From Hordeum vulgare subsp. vulgare (lineage: Eukaryota > Streptophyta > Magnoliopsida > Poales > Poaceae): a DNA stretch of 64,000 nucleotides. This document shows positions 43,197 through 54,098 of the stretch, piece by piece; positions within the stretch are counted from its first letter, which is position 1, and each line of letters opens with the position of its first letter. A program made the position numbers and the translations under genes. The notes beneath the pieces were generated by a model that was not told where the DNA came from, did not search any database, and saw only the letters and a program-made list of their open reading frames with translations. The stretch spans positions 549,075,763-549,139,762 of the forward strand of contig NC_058524.1 of NCBI RefSeq assembly GCF_904849725.1, read 5' to 3'.

Positions 43197-43965
43197 TAAG
43201 TGTCGAGTAGGTCTTATCCCTCTTTATTTCATTTTCTTTTCTGTTTTCTTTTATTCTTTCTGTTCCATTCAATTTTAGCACAAATTAGATATAACAAAAA
43301 TATGTGACTTGCTCCATTAAATAACATGCAATATTTAGTACTGTCACAATTTGTGCGGGACTTGTTGGCACAAGCTTGCATTTTCCATATAATTTAAAAG
43401 GCTTTTAAAATGACATAATGTTTTATTTTGGACAGTGGGGTCCACACCAACATCAAGGTGATGTTGTTTTCCTTAACAATATTCATTTTGGATTTTTGGC
43501 TAAGTGTGCAACAATTTTTCCACTATTTTTGCGGATTTACTTTATCGCATTAAATTTGAATCCCCTTTTGTGGTGAAATTTGAAATGAGATATGATTTCC
43601 AATGTGCTCAAACACTGTTTTGCAAAATGCTTTAGCTTAATGAAGGTGATCACTGCAACTTAATTACAATGATTATTGTATCTTAATCCAGTGATGTCAC
43701 AATAAGCCATGAAAACTCTAGGATAAGTAGATAACAAAATTGTGACAACAATCTGTCCAAACAGAACAATGTGTAGCAATTCATTTAAATAGTGTACTTT
43801 GTATCTCCAAAAATTCCAAAAATTTAGGACAAGCTAAAGAATTTGTATGACAATATTGTATAAAGTTTCAGAAACTTTCGACATTCCATTAAAATCTCAT
43901 AATTTGAATACTACAATAAAAGTTTCTGATTTTATACAACACACCTCACACATGCAATTCTAGCA
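43197..43965. other. AT-rich non-coding segment, no supported feature
   Basis: Continues the sequence interrupted by the Harbinger element. Only very short frames and no repeat structure that I can support. Possibly the end of E0. Confidence 0.35.
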
Positions 43966-44562
43966 TTCTAAAGGCAATTTTTGGAAACTTTTATTGAAAA
44001 ACATGATTATAAATAAAATCAAGCAAATAATAACAAAATAAAATGACGCTCCAAGCAAAGCACACATTATGTGAAGAATAAAAAAGTTCCAAGTAAGGTA
44101 TACCGATAATATTGAAGACGGAAGAGAGGATGCCTTCCGGGGCATCCCCAAGCTTGGACACTTGAGTCATCCTTGTATATTACCTTGGGGGTGCCTCAGG
44201 CATCCCCAAGCTTAGGGTTTTTACGCTCCTTATTCTTCTCATATCGGTATCTCACCCAAAACTTGAAAACTTCAATCACACAAAAGTTAACAGAACCCTC
44301 GTGAGATCCATTAGTATAATAGGCAAATCACAAACTTTAGGTACTATTATAAATTGATTCATATTTAATTATTGCATAAGGTACTATACTGTAACTTTTC
44401 CATGGCTTATACCCTCCCTATATAATCCAAAGCATCATCAAAACAAGCAAACTATGCAAGCAAAAACAGAATCTGTCTAAAACAAAACGGTCTGTAATGA
44501 TGAGCACAAACACCCTACTTCTGTAACTCAAAATATTCTGAAAATTAGGAAGACCATTAAGT
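43966..44562 (-). mobile_element. Diverged fragment of element-S-type internal region
   Basis: Parallels 2430-2990 with many changes: ccaagcaaagcacac.ttatgtg, gaagacggaagagaggatgcc, cacccaaaacttgaaaacttc and cagaatctgtc. It keeps the two PPT-like motifs ggcatccccaagctt (44142-44156 and about 44199-44213) at similar spacing. The fragment is clearly older than the copies at 1-8706. Confidence 0.7.
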
Positions 44563-46080
44563 AGAAGTCGCGTTGCATACTTTCCCGCACTACTGCTAAG
44601 TTCTATCTATAAGCTTTCTCCGGGTAGTGTGGGGCTCCCACGAGTGCCGGGGGGGCCCTAGCCGCCGCCTCCCCTACCCCCCCCCCCCTCTCTCTCTCTC
44701 TGCGCCTCCCCCGCCACCTCCCAATGGCACCACCGGGCAAAGCCCGACCGGAAAGGGCAGCGACGGGGCCTTCCTTCCCCTCCATGCCCGAGTCTCGCCT
44801 AGTGTGGGCCAGCCACTCGTCGGGAGGCGCTGGCTTATGGCGGGGGTCTGCGTCGCCTCGTGGCATCGCAACGGCGGCGGGGTAGGCGCTCGTGGTGCAG
44901 AGGCTACGACGGGTGTGGATCGGACTTCTTCACCAGATCTGGTGGTGCACGCCGGAGGGACGACGACGGTGGTGGCGACCTTAGATCCGTCCTGAACAGG
45001 GGTGCGCGTTGGGGGCAACCTGGGTTGTGGGCGGATGCCCTTAACTCGGCAAATGGCTAATATAGGTGGTGGCACAACAATAGTGGTCTTAGCGGTCATG
45101 CTCATCGATTTCTAGCTGACTCCGGTGGCGGGAAGTTGGTGAGCCGTATGGATGGGCTTGGCGGTGGGCTGTGGTCTTCAGGGTCTCCTTGCCGGTGGAC
45201 GGGTCGATGTTGGTGGCCTTGCATGGAGCTACTTCGCCCGTCATGGTGGGGTGGCACTTCGGCTGTCCGATGGGCAGGTTGGTGGGAGGTGATGGGCGAT
45301 GTCGACACTAGGGATGCCTGTCACCGGCACATGATGCGCCGACCGTGGATGTGTCCCCTCCCCCTTCTCCCCACTCCATGTCTCTTTGTGTGCGACGACA
45401 ACTCCAACAAAGTTCAAGGCAGGACGTGGGCTGTGGTTTTGTCGGTTGGGGCATCCCTTCGGACCAAAGTCGGTTGCTTTATTGGTCTTGGGGATGTATG
45501 AGTGTCGGGCGGAGGCCCTGGTGGCGGGGGGTGTGGCATTCGTGGGCAGAACTTGCATCTCAGGTGCGGACGGACGACCTTGTCCACGCGTGTGGCTTGG
45601 TTGCGCGTGGTTGGCGAAGCTAGGATGTGACAAAGGGATGTGAACGCAGGGGTATACCACCTTTCCAACATGTACTCTGGCCGACGGTGGCGGCATCCGT
45701 GGATGTCATATCCTTCATGAAGGCCCTGTCGCGACGTTCCCACTCCTTCCATTCTTTGGGATCGGGCGATGGCGGCTATCTATGGTTGTATCCTTCTCGG
45801 AGGCACCGTTTTGGAGTCCTAGCTTTGTTGTGGTCCGCCTCACCTCTCCGTTGTGATTTCTCATGGTGGAGGTCCACGTCGGCTCCAAGTGGTCCTCTTT
45901 GCACATCTGTAGTTGCTTTGGTTGTCGGTGGGTTGGTGCGTTGGTGCGTGACACCTTTGTATCATGTCTTGCGTGTGTGGGTCGTGTGCGGTTGAGGCAT
46001 GTGTATGTATCGGTGTCTCGGTTGTTATGTGGTGATGGTTTCTTTATATATAAAGCGGGAGGAAACCTTTTTTTGTCTAG
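44563..46080 (+). other. GC-rich segment with LINE-like 3' end (weak)
   Basis: Starts with C-runs and CT-repeats (44680-44702). It is GC-rich with many broken frames and ends tatataaagcgggaggaaaccttttttt (about 46047-46075), a 3' end I associate with some Triticeae non-LTR elements. No RT or endonuclease motif and no clear TSD found. The segment could also be retrotransposed or captured sequence. Confidence 0.3.
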
Positions 46081-47829
46081 TTATGTTGTAGATGAGGAAT
46101 CGCCGCCAGCCCATCCGAGGTGCAACCTTGCAAAAGACCAAAGTTCACTCCAACAACACTAAATAATGTGATGGCCCGAGAAGCGATGTCCTCTCTCCCT
46201 GTTTCCGTCCAATCGATTGAAAAAAAAAAAGCAATACACATTAAAAGCGTGCGAAAATAAGTACTAAGGCAAAGACTTCTGCCACTACACACGAAAATGA
46301 TAAACCACCGCTAAAGAAGAAGCCAGATGCCAAAGAAGTATTTGGCATGTAACACTGTACTGAAAACCCAAAATCACTTGCCTATAGCCCGGGTAAGAGA
46401 ATGGTATGAGACAAAGTGTATGGGCAACTTAGGCTTGAGATGAAGATTCTACATGATAACATTGTGGATGTGGAGCTAGCCAATAAGAAGCAAGGAGCCA
46501 CCGTGAACCCAACACATTACGCAACCAAGGTGCCAAAGGGGTATAGTTTCTTTAAAAAAATAGCGGGAACAAACTATATGTAGATTTCAGAGGCTATGGG
46601 TGATTTTTCGAACCACTTAGGTAAGAAGTCATAATATTTCTGATGCCGCCATAGTCGATCCTTATCTCATGAACGAGGAAAACCTAAAAATGAGAAAGAT
46701 AGGTGGCGCATGAAGAATTACCTTCTGGATTCATGCAACATAACAAGGTGAAGAACTTTCTCCTCGTTCCCTACCCACCCATGTACGTCCTTCTCTGAAT
46801 TTACACTCTCACTTTTGTACTCTTTTTTTCTTCATACATGTTTTCACGTCTCAAAGCTAGTAACTCTCTCATGTTCGTGGTATGTTTCTTCTATTTTGCG
46901 CAACAACTATTGGGTTACTCCTAGTGGTAAGATTGTAAAGGTGCACTTGTGCTTGATTGATTCCATGAAGACCCTTGGAAAAAACTAGTCGCTGCTAAAG
47001 GAGCTTCCGGATGAATGTCTTTTTGATTGGAATAATACAGAAAGACCCATAGTTGGAAAAAACTACAAAGAAAGTGAAAAGGAAATTATTGCCTTTAGAT
47101 GGAACCATTTATCTTGTATGCAACAACCAGCGGCTAGTATCATTTGCAGCTCTACGTTTCCAGTCACATGGAAGAATGCATACAGTCCACAAAAACATTA
47201 AAACAACATGATGCAATCGTCAAATGGGGCCAAGAACTACAAAACAGTCCGGTCAAAACTGGCTTAGTGCTCAAACAACTGCAAGCCAGTTTCACGACTA
47301 TTATAAACAAGGAGGCCCTCTCGTCGTCTGATCTATTCTATAATAACACTGAAGAAGATGAGTCGAACAAACAAAAGAGGCTAACCTAGCTAGCTAGCTT
47401 ATTGAAGTGGGCACTACTTCAAGCGTGACTAAACTTAGTTGGCCTATTATGTTGTTTAACTTTATCATCACACTATATTTGATGACCATGTTTTGTTTGT
47501 TACTCATTTATTCTCAATGTACTTCTCATTCTTTATTCCGAGTTATTATCACTTGTTTTAATCCTAGCGTGCTCCAATTTATTGCGAAATGTTCTATATT
47601 TGCATCAGCTAACGTTGTTGTGGTAGTATGATCTATGCGAGCATGGCAACATTTTTCTATTCTAGTATGGTACAATATTCAGTGGTGGGCTACCAAGTGC
47701 CCACCGCACATACATTAAGGGTGGGCTAGCATAGTTGTTCCCTTTTAAGACATGTTAAGTCAAGACATGTTGAATGCATGCATGTGTGATTGTTTGATAG
47801 TGATGTATGTGTTGAGACATGCTGTGCTC
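46081..47829 (+). mobile_element. Decayed CACTA-like DNA transposon remnant, part 1
   Basis: Stop-ridden coding-like sequence, for example LEMKILHDNIVDVELANKKQGATVNP (about 46433-46512), FLLVPYPPMYVLL (about 46757-46795) and an open stretch 47144-47389 (MEECIQSTKTLKQHDAIVKWGQELQ). The second piece vaguely resembles the Ulp1-like protease end of CACTA second ORFs. 'gtggtgggctaccaagtgcccaccgc' near 47681 looks like CACTA subterminal repeat sequence. No intact TIR or 3-bp TSD; weak call. Confidence 0.3.
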
Positions 47830-48590
47830 GGGCTGTGTTTGGTAGTGTGTATTTGAGGTTGGACCATTCTCTATTTTCTTGCCAATTCATCCATCAAAAA
47901 ACAAAAACAAATATAGTTATCACATACAATTCATCCAATGTGACAGGCAAACAACAACATTTGCTTTCCAAATGGAGGAATACTCCAGAGATCTAGGAAG
48001 GAAGCATGTCAGGGGAAGGGAGAAGGGGGTGAAGGAAGGGAGACGGATCAGGGGCTGATGCAGCGGCGATAGAGTAGACCCGGGGCAAGGGCGGGGGTGG
48101 GGTAGATCGGCGGTGGCGACGGGGTAGATCCGGGGCGGGGTAGATCGGCGGCGGCGGAGTTGACCCGGGGAGGGGGCGGCGGGGGGGGGGGGGGGGGGGG
48201 GGGTAGATCGGCGGTGGCAGCGGGGTAGACCCAGGGCTGGGGCTGGGGCAGCGGCGGGCGGCGGGGGGGGGGGGGGGGGGGTAAATCCGGGGCGGGGTGG
48301 GGCGACGGCGGCGGCGGTGCTGCATCAGGTGGTTCAAGAGAAAAATGAGCCGCGAGGGAGAGATGGGTTCGGGAGGGTGGTCGTTCGAGGGAGAGGTGGG
48401 TCGAGGCCAGCTTAGCTGACCCAACTCGTCCCGATGGAGGAGCTCGGTTGAGCATAGCCGAGGGTTGTTTTTTTGCATCGGTTGAGCATAGTCCATTTGA
48501 GCTCATGCACTCTACCAAACATCGAAAAGTGGGTTCAATAGGAAACTTTTTGCCTCGTGCACCCTCCGTGAAGGCTACCAAACACACCCT
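47830..48590. mobile_element. TIR-flanked insertion of unknown class (761 bp)
   Basis: Ends gggctgtgtttggtag (47830-47845) and ctaccaaacacaccct (48575-48590) are inverted repeats, 14 of 16 positions pairing. Flanks (gctgtgctc / aaataacat) show no TSD, so the superfamily is open. The inside includes a G-rich region. CACTA-like sequence appears on both sides, which supports an insertion. Confidence 0.5.
48060..48310. repeat. G-rich low-complexity region with two long G-runs
   Basis: Degenerate copies of ggggtagatcggcgg with uninterrupted G-runs of about 20 bases near 48182-48202 and 48262-48281. Produces Pro-rich shadow frames on the minus strand. Likely quadruplex-forming; run lengths may be assembly-sensitive. 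Confidence 0.8.
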
Positions 48591-48828
48591 AAATAACATT
48601 GGCGGGTGCGCCAAGTTTCACGCCATTGACAAGCTCCCCGCCACTGCTACGCGTTCGAAGACATTGGCGGACAACTTTTATCATCCCGCCACTCTTATAG
48701 TGCTATCACTAGCGGGCACCCACCATTAATGCCATGTTAGCAGTAGCACGAGGTCACTGGCCGTTTGCCCTAAAGCCTCAACCACCGCTGTTGGGCTTTA
48801 GGCGCCAGCCGCTGCTAGGCATTACTAG
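48591..48828 (+). mobile_element. CACTA-like 3' subterminal remnant, part 2
   Basis: Repeated short motifs on both strands (attggcggg, cccgccact, tggcggac, gggcacccacca) typical of CACTA subterminal regions. It ends in ggcattactag, which could be a degraded TAGTAGTG end. No TSD. Confidence 0.35.
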
Positions 48829-49060
48829 GATAGTTCATGAAAATGAAAAAAGGTCATTGATTTAGAAAAACAAAGATCACCGCTTTGGAAAAGGTTGATA
48901 AATTTTGAAAACATGTTCACAATTTTTAAAAAGGTTCATTGATTTTCAAAAATATCATCGATTTTTGTTTAAAAAATCACTAATTTGGAAAAAAGATCAC
49001 CATTTTTGAAAAAAGTACATAGATATTGAAAAACAGTTCACCAAATCTTTGCGAAAATTA
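48829..49060. repeat. Degenerate AT-rich quasi-tandem repeat
   Basis: Short irregular units of the form 'gttcat.gatttt.gaaaaa' (for example aggttcattgattttcaaaaa, agatcaccatttttgaaaaa) repeat about every 25-30 bases. No gene. Confidence 0.55.
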
Positions 49061-51671
49061 AAGAAACATGCGACACTACATTTTGATGTTTCATTTTTCT
49101 CATACACTCACATTTTTATTATATGTCTAAAACATTTCTTACACACAATGAACATTTTGTAAATACGCTCTACATAATTTTCATACACATGATTAGCATT
49201 GCTTTTTGCAAATATATGTGCTGATGTATTTTGTTTTTATACAAATTTTATGTTTTTAGTATACATCTACAATATTATTTATAACCAATTAGCATTTTTA
49301 AATTTTTTATACACTTTTAAAAAAAACATAAAAACATTGTTACGGAACTACACAAAAAAATTGTACATCATATACAATTTTTATTTAAAATTCCACGTAC
49401 ATGCTTTTGAAAGGTGTGAACCTTTTTCAAATGTTACCAACATATTATTTGAAAGCTATCAAATTTTTTGTAAGTTTTGCTAACAAAAATTTATACATCA
49501 TTTAATTTTTTGAATTTCTTGATTTTATTTTATTGAAGTAAATTTAGTTTTACAATATACATATTTCAAATATTTTCGAAAATATAAACCAAAATAAAAC
49601 AAAAAAATGAAAGAACTACAACCCGTTAAAAAAAGCACTACATGAAACTTGGGCCGGACATTACTTCTGGCTGGGAATACTATGGCATATTTAAAAATGT
49701 TCCTTGTGTATTAAAAATTATTTAGGTAAATAATAAAATTCCACGTGTATGAAAAAAAGGAAATTTCAAAATATATATTAAAATAAATGTTAATTATCTA
49801 TATGAAAAGTGTTAAACCTACATAAAAAATGTTTCAGATGCATACCAAAAATGTACACTATGTAAAAAACAATAGACACCAAAAACAGTATGATATTTTA
49901 TCAGGCATTTGTACAATATCAAACATGTATTAAGAAACTATTTTTAAAAATATACATTTTGTGAAAAATTGTAGACATTTGTAAGTTTTTTCGAAAACAA
50001 ATGCAAGATTAACCATTACAAAAGAATGAAAATAGTTAAAACAAGGAAAACAATAAAAGGATTTAAAATAATTAAAAAGGAGAAAGGAACAAAGGAAACC
50101 AAAGAAAAATGATGAAAACAGAAAGAAAAGGAATACCAGTAATAAACAAGAATGAAAATAATAAAGCATTGAAAACAAAAAGAAAAGAAATACCAGTAAT
50201 AAACAATCGATTTCTAAACTTTCACAAGAATTGAGAGACGAAAAATATACTTATATGCATTTAAAAAATAACATATGCATGTTGATTGGCTGTCTACATT
50301 GCATAGGTGCCCAGATTCAGACATATTGTTTGGTTGCTTGGGTTTGTGTCTCGGGGGCGAGCAACTTCAACGCACAACTCTTTAGTTGTGTGCAAGTAAT
50401 TGTTTTGATCAAAAGAAATTCAAATGTGATGACCTTACCATCCCTTTTACAACACTTCATAGGAGGTAGAATACAAAAACAACAAAACAGGTAACACACG
50501 AATAGAACAAAACATCAACAAATAACATAAGAACAAGAGGCATGGTGCATTGCCTGATACACTCAACATGGTGCATAAGGGGGACGATGCTCGGAGAACC
50601 ATCACGAGGTCCATGTCAGAATGGCGAGGCCAACGACTCACATCTCGGATGGGGATGTTACCGACAATGGTCGGGTTGGGGGCGACACGCCAGTGACTCT
50701 GTAAACAAAGACACCGAAGGAGCGGTGCGGTGAGGAGAGAGAAGGAATGTGTGCGAAATGGCATGAGAGATGACCAGAGAGAGCATGAAGAGTTATGAGA
50801 CATCCTGTTGTCTCCTGCGCTTCCCAATGCGTGCAAGCATTGGCGATATGTGGCTCGAGCGGGGATGGCGATATGTGGCCCTGCTATGCAAACATCGGAT
50901 ATAAGCCAGCTAACCAAACATGTCATTTTGTTCCCGCACAGACCTGATTAGACTATGTGCGTGCTACCAAAGGTGGCAATGGTTGTTCAAGGTTCTTAAA
51001 GAAAACTTGGATTCCCGGAACAACTATTTGAGGAGTACTTTGGAAGCCTCCCCAAACGTCATTTAGGGTGGGTTGAGAGTGCGCCGCTCTGAGCCGCCGT
51101 TACGTCTCGTGCTTTGGGTGCTTCCCCCGGATTTTGTTGTTTTTTATTTTTTTCGCATGCATTTTTGTCTTTTCAGATGATTTTATTGGTCTTTTTAGCT
51201 TTTTGGTTTTTCACCGGTTTTTCTTAGCTTTTGGGGAAAAGCAAAAAATGCATTTTTTTTTTCTTCCGTGTGAGGCATGACCCTACCTCTCGAAAACGAA
51301 AAAAGTGCTCCCGGTTCATTTTTTGTTTGTTTTTTTCATGATTTTTTGTCATAATCTATTAATATGAGATTTAGTTTTAAAGATCTCGATGCGAATAATC
51401 CAACAATAAAAACGGTTCAAAATTCAAATGAAGGTTTAATAAACAAAATGTTTTAAACAAACAAATCTATAATAAAGAAAAAAATCACGGGTTACAACAA
51501 ATGACACACAATGCGATTTTACAAAGAAGGAGCTGACCAGGCAGCGGTGCCACATCCTGGTGTTCCCGTGCACGCGTGCAGCGGGTGTTTTAGGTTGCAC
51601 ATGCATGGCAAAAAAAAGGTACAGACTGCATGCACGTGCACTCTGCACTGAGTAATACTCCCCTTAGTACT
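49061..51671. other. AT-rich intergenic sequence
   Basis: No supported gene. A direct repeat of 37 bases (tgaaaaca.aaagaaaag.aataccag...) lies at 50113-50149 and 50170-50206. Open frames such as 49199-49483 and 50447-50926 have no motif. 51000-51430 has T-rich and poly-A/T runs and looks like an old mobile element, class unknown. Confidence 0.5.
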
Positions 51672-51948
51672 AGCTATGTCGGGGGAATGATCCCAAGGTA
51701 CCCCAAAGACGCAGAGTTGAGCGGGGTGCCTGCCCGCCCAGGCCGGCTGCTCCCATTCCGTCCACGGCCGGCTCCTCTGACCAGCCAGCTACGCCAGCCA
51801 GACGGCTGCCCGGAGTCAACTACGACGTCCCCCCGGGCATTGTACTGCTTCATCTACAGGGTAACTTGTCCCCTGGGCGCTGGTTTATAAAGTTCCCCAG
51901 GGGACACGCATAGCTTAGCTCCAAAGCTACATATAGCTTGACATGTGG

Positions 51949-52100
51949 TAGCTTACATGCCAAGCAGCTTGGTATGTAAGCTACCCATCATAGATTACAT
52001 CCCAAGCAGCTTGGTATGTAAGCTACCCATCGTAGATTACATCCCAAGCAGCTTGGTATGTAAGCTACCCACCGTAGCTTACATACCAAGCTACGCATCC
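51949..52100. repeat. 42-bp tandem palindromic repeat in the solo LTR
   Basis: Three complete units (51949-51990, 51991-52032, 52033-52074) and a partial fourth (52075-52100). Each unit is a near-palindrome: gtagcttacatgccaagc pairs with agcttggtatgtaagctac. Being 42 bp, the units keep a shadow frame open with a 14-residue repeat. Confidence 0.93.
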
Positions 52101-52257
52101 ATACAAAAGGCCTTAGACTGCCCTCTCATCCTCTCAGGCTCTCAGCCCCCCACATACACACACTCAGACATGAGGCCAAGGAGGAGGCGCTCAGCTCTCT
52201 TCCTCCTCCAATACAGCTCCAGGAGCAACCTTGTACTGCCAATATACATCATATACA

Positions 52258-54046
52258 TGTTGGGAATGTCGCATGGCAAACAAAAATTTTCCTACGCGCA
52301 CGAAGACCTATCATGGTGATGTCCATCTACGAGAGGGGATGAGTGATCTACGTATCCTTGTAGTGGAACATCCTCACGTCCCTCGATCCGCCCCGCGAAC
52401 AATCCCGCGATCAGTCCCACGATCTAGTACCGAACGGACGGCACCTCCGCGTTCAGCACACGTACAGCTCGACGATGATCTCGGCCTTCTTGATCCAGCA
52501 AGAGATACGGAGAGGTAGAAGAGTTCTCCAGCAGCGTGACGGAACTCCGGAGGTTGGTGATGATCTCGTCTCAGCAGGGCTCCGCCCGAGCTCCGCAGAA
52601 ACGCGATCTAGAGGAAAAACCGTGGAGGTATGTGGTCGGGCTGCCGTGGAAAAGTCGTCTCAAATCAGCCCTAAAACCTCTGTATATATAGGTGGGAGAG
52701 GGGGGACCTTGCCTTGGGGCTCAAGGAGCCCCAAGGGGGTCGGCCGAGCCAAAGGGGGGAAGGACTCCCCCCCAAACCGAGTCCTACTTGGTTTGGTGGG
52801 TGGAGTCCTTCTTTCCTTTCCCACCTCCTCTTTTTTTTTCTTTTCTCTTTGATTTTTCTTCCAATGCGCATAGGGCCCTTTTGGGCTGCCCCACCAGCCC
52901 ACTAAGGGCTGGTGCGCCACCCTCAAGGCCTATGGGCTTCCCCGGGGTGGGTTGCCCCCCCCCCCCCCCCCCGTGAACTCTCGGAACCCATTCGTCATTC
53001 CCGGTACATTCCCGGTAACTCCGAAAACCTTCCGGTAATCAAATGAGGTCATCCTATATATCTATCTTCGTTTCCGGACCATTCCGGAAACCCTCGTGAC
53101 GTCTGTGATCTCATCCGGAACTCCGAACAACATTCGGTAACCAACCATATAACTCAAATACGCATAAAACAACGCCGAACCTTAAGTGTGCAGACCCTGC
53201 GGGTTCGAGAACTATGTAGACATGACCCGAGAGACTCCTCGGTCAATATCCAATAGCGGGACCTAGATGCCCATATTGGATCCTACATATTCTACGAAGA
53301 TCTTATCGTTTGAACCTCAGTGCCAAGGATTCATATAATCCCGTATGTCATTCCCTTTGTCCTTCGGTATGTTACTTGCCCGAGATTCGATCGTCAGTGT
53401 CCGCATACCTATTTCAATCTCGTTTACCGGCAAGTCTCTTTACTCGTTCCGTAATACAAGATCCCACAACTTACACTAAGTTACATTGCTTGCAAGGCTT
53501 GTGTGTGATGTGGTATTACCGAGTGGGCCCCGAGATACCTCTCTGTCACACGGAGCGACAAATCCCAGTCTTGATCCATACTAACTCAACGAACACCTTC
53601 GGAGATACCTGTAGAGCATCTTTATAGTCACCCAGTTACGTTGCGATGTTTGATACACACAAAGTATTCCTCCGGTGTTAGTGAGTTATATGATCTCATG
53701 GTCATAGGAACAAATACTTGACACACAGAAAACAGTAGCAACAAAATGACACGATCAACATGCTACGTCTATTAGTTTGTGTCTAGTCCATCACGTGATT
53801 CTCCTAATGACGTGACCCAGTTATCAAGCAACAACACCTTGTTCATAATCAGAAGACACTGACTATCTTTGATCAACTGGCTAGCCAACTAGAGGCTTGC
53901 TAGGGACAGTGTTTTGTCTATGTATCCACACATGTAAATGAGTCTTCATTCAATACAATTATAGCATGGATAATAAATGATTATATTGATACAGGAATTA
54001 TAATAATAACTATATTTATTATTGCCTCTAGGGCATAATTCCAACA
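52258..54046 (-). repeat. 3' LTR of Angela-type element (1789 bp)
   Basis: Pairs with 59335-61160. It lacks a 37-base segment that the other LTR has between two tgtag repeats (59437 region), and has a longer C-run (about 52957-52973). TATA tatatata at 52683-52690. Confidence 0.94.
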
Positions 54047-54061
54047 GTCTCCCACTTGCAC
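54047..54061 (-). promoter_or_regulatory. Polypurine tract of Angela-type element
   Basis: Minus strand GTGCAAGTGGGAGAC directly before the 3' LTR (TGTTGG), the expected plus-strand primer position. Confidence 0.8.
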
Positions 54062-54098
54062 TAGAGTCAATAATCTAGCCCTCACATCATCATGCGAA

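Noticed and set aside
41768..43210. 480-codon GC-rich open frame on the plus strand
   Set aside because: Crosses the boundary of the Harbinger element (42088) and has Arg/Ala/Ser-biased composition with no domain; it is a base-composition artefact.
45136..45995. Several overlapping frames of 90-150 codons
   Set aside because: GC-rich segment with frames on both strands, no conserved motif.
46274..46290. 'cactacacacgaaaa' as a CACTA 5' end
   Set aside because: No matching 3' end and no 3-bp TSD; too short to support.
47993..48614. Proline-rich open frames on the minus strand
   Set aside because: Produced by the G-rich low-complexity repeat.
50447..50926. 159-codon frame on the minus strand
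   Set aside because: No domain, no typical gene context; probably chance.
51945..52319. Frame with a 14-residue repeat (YIPSSLVCKLP)
   Set aside because: Arises because the palindromic unit is 42 bp; it runs into the Copia LTR.
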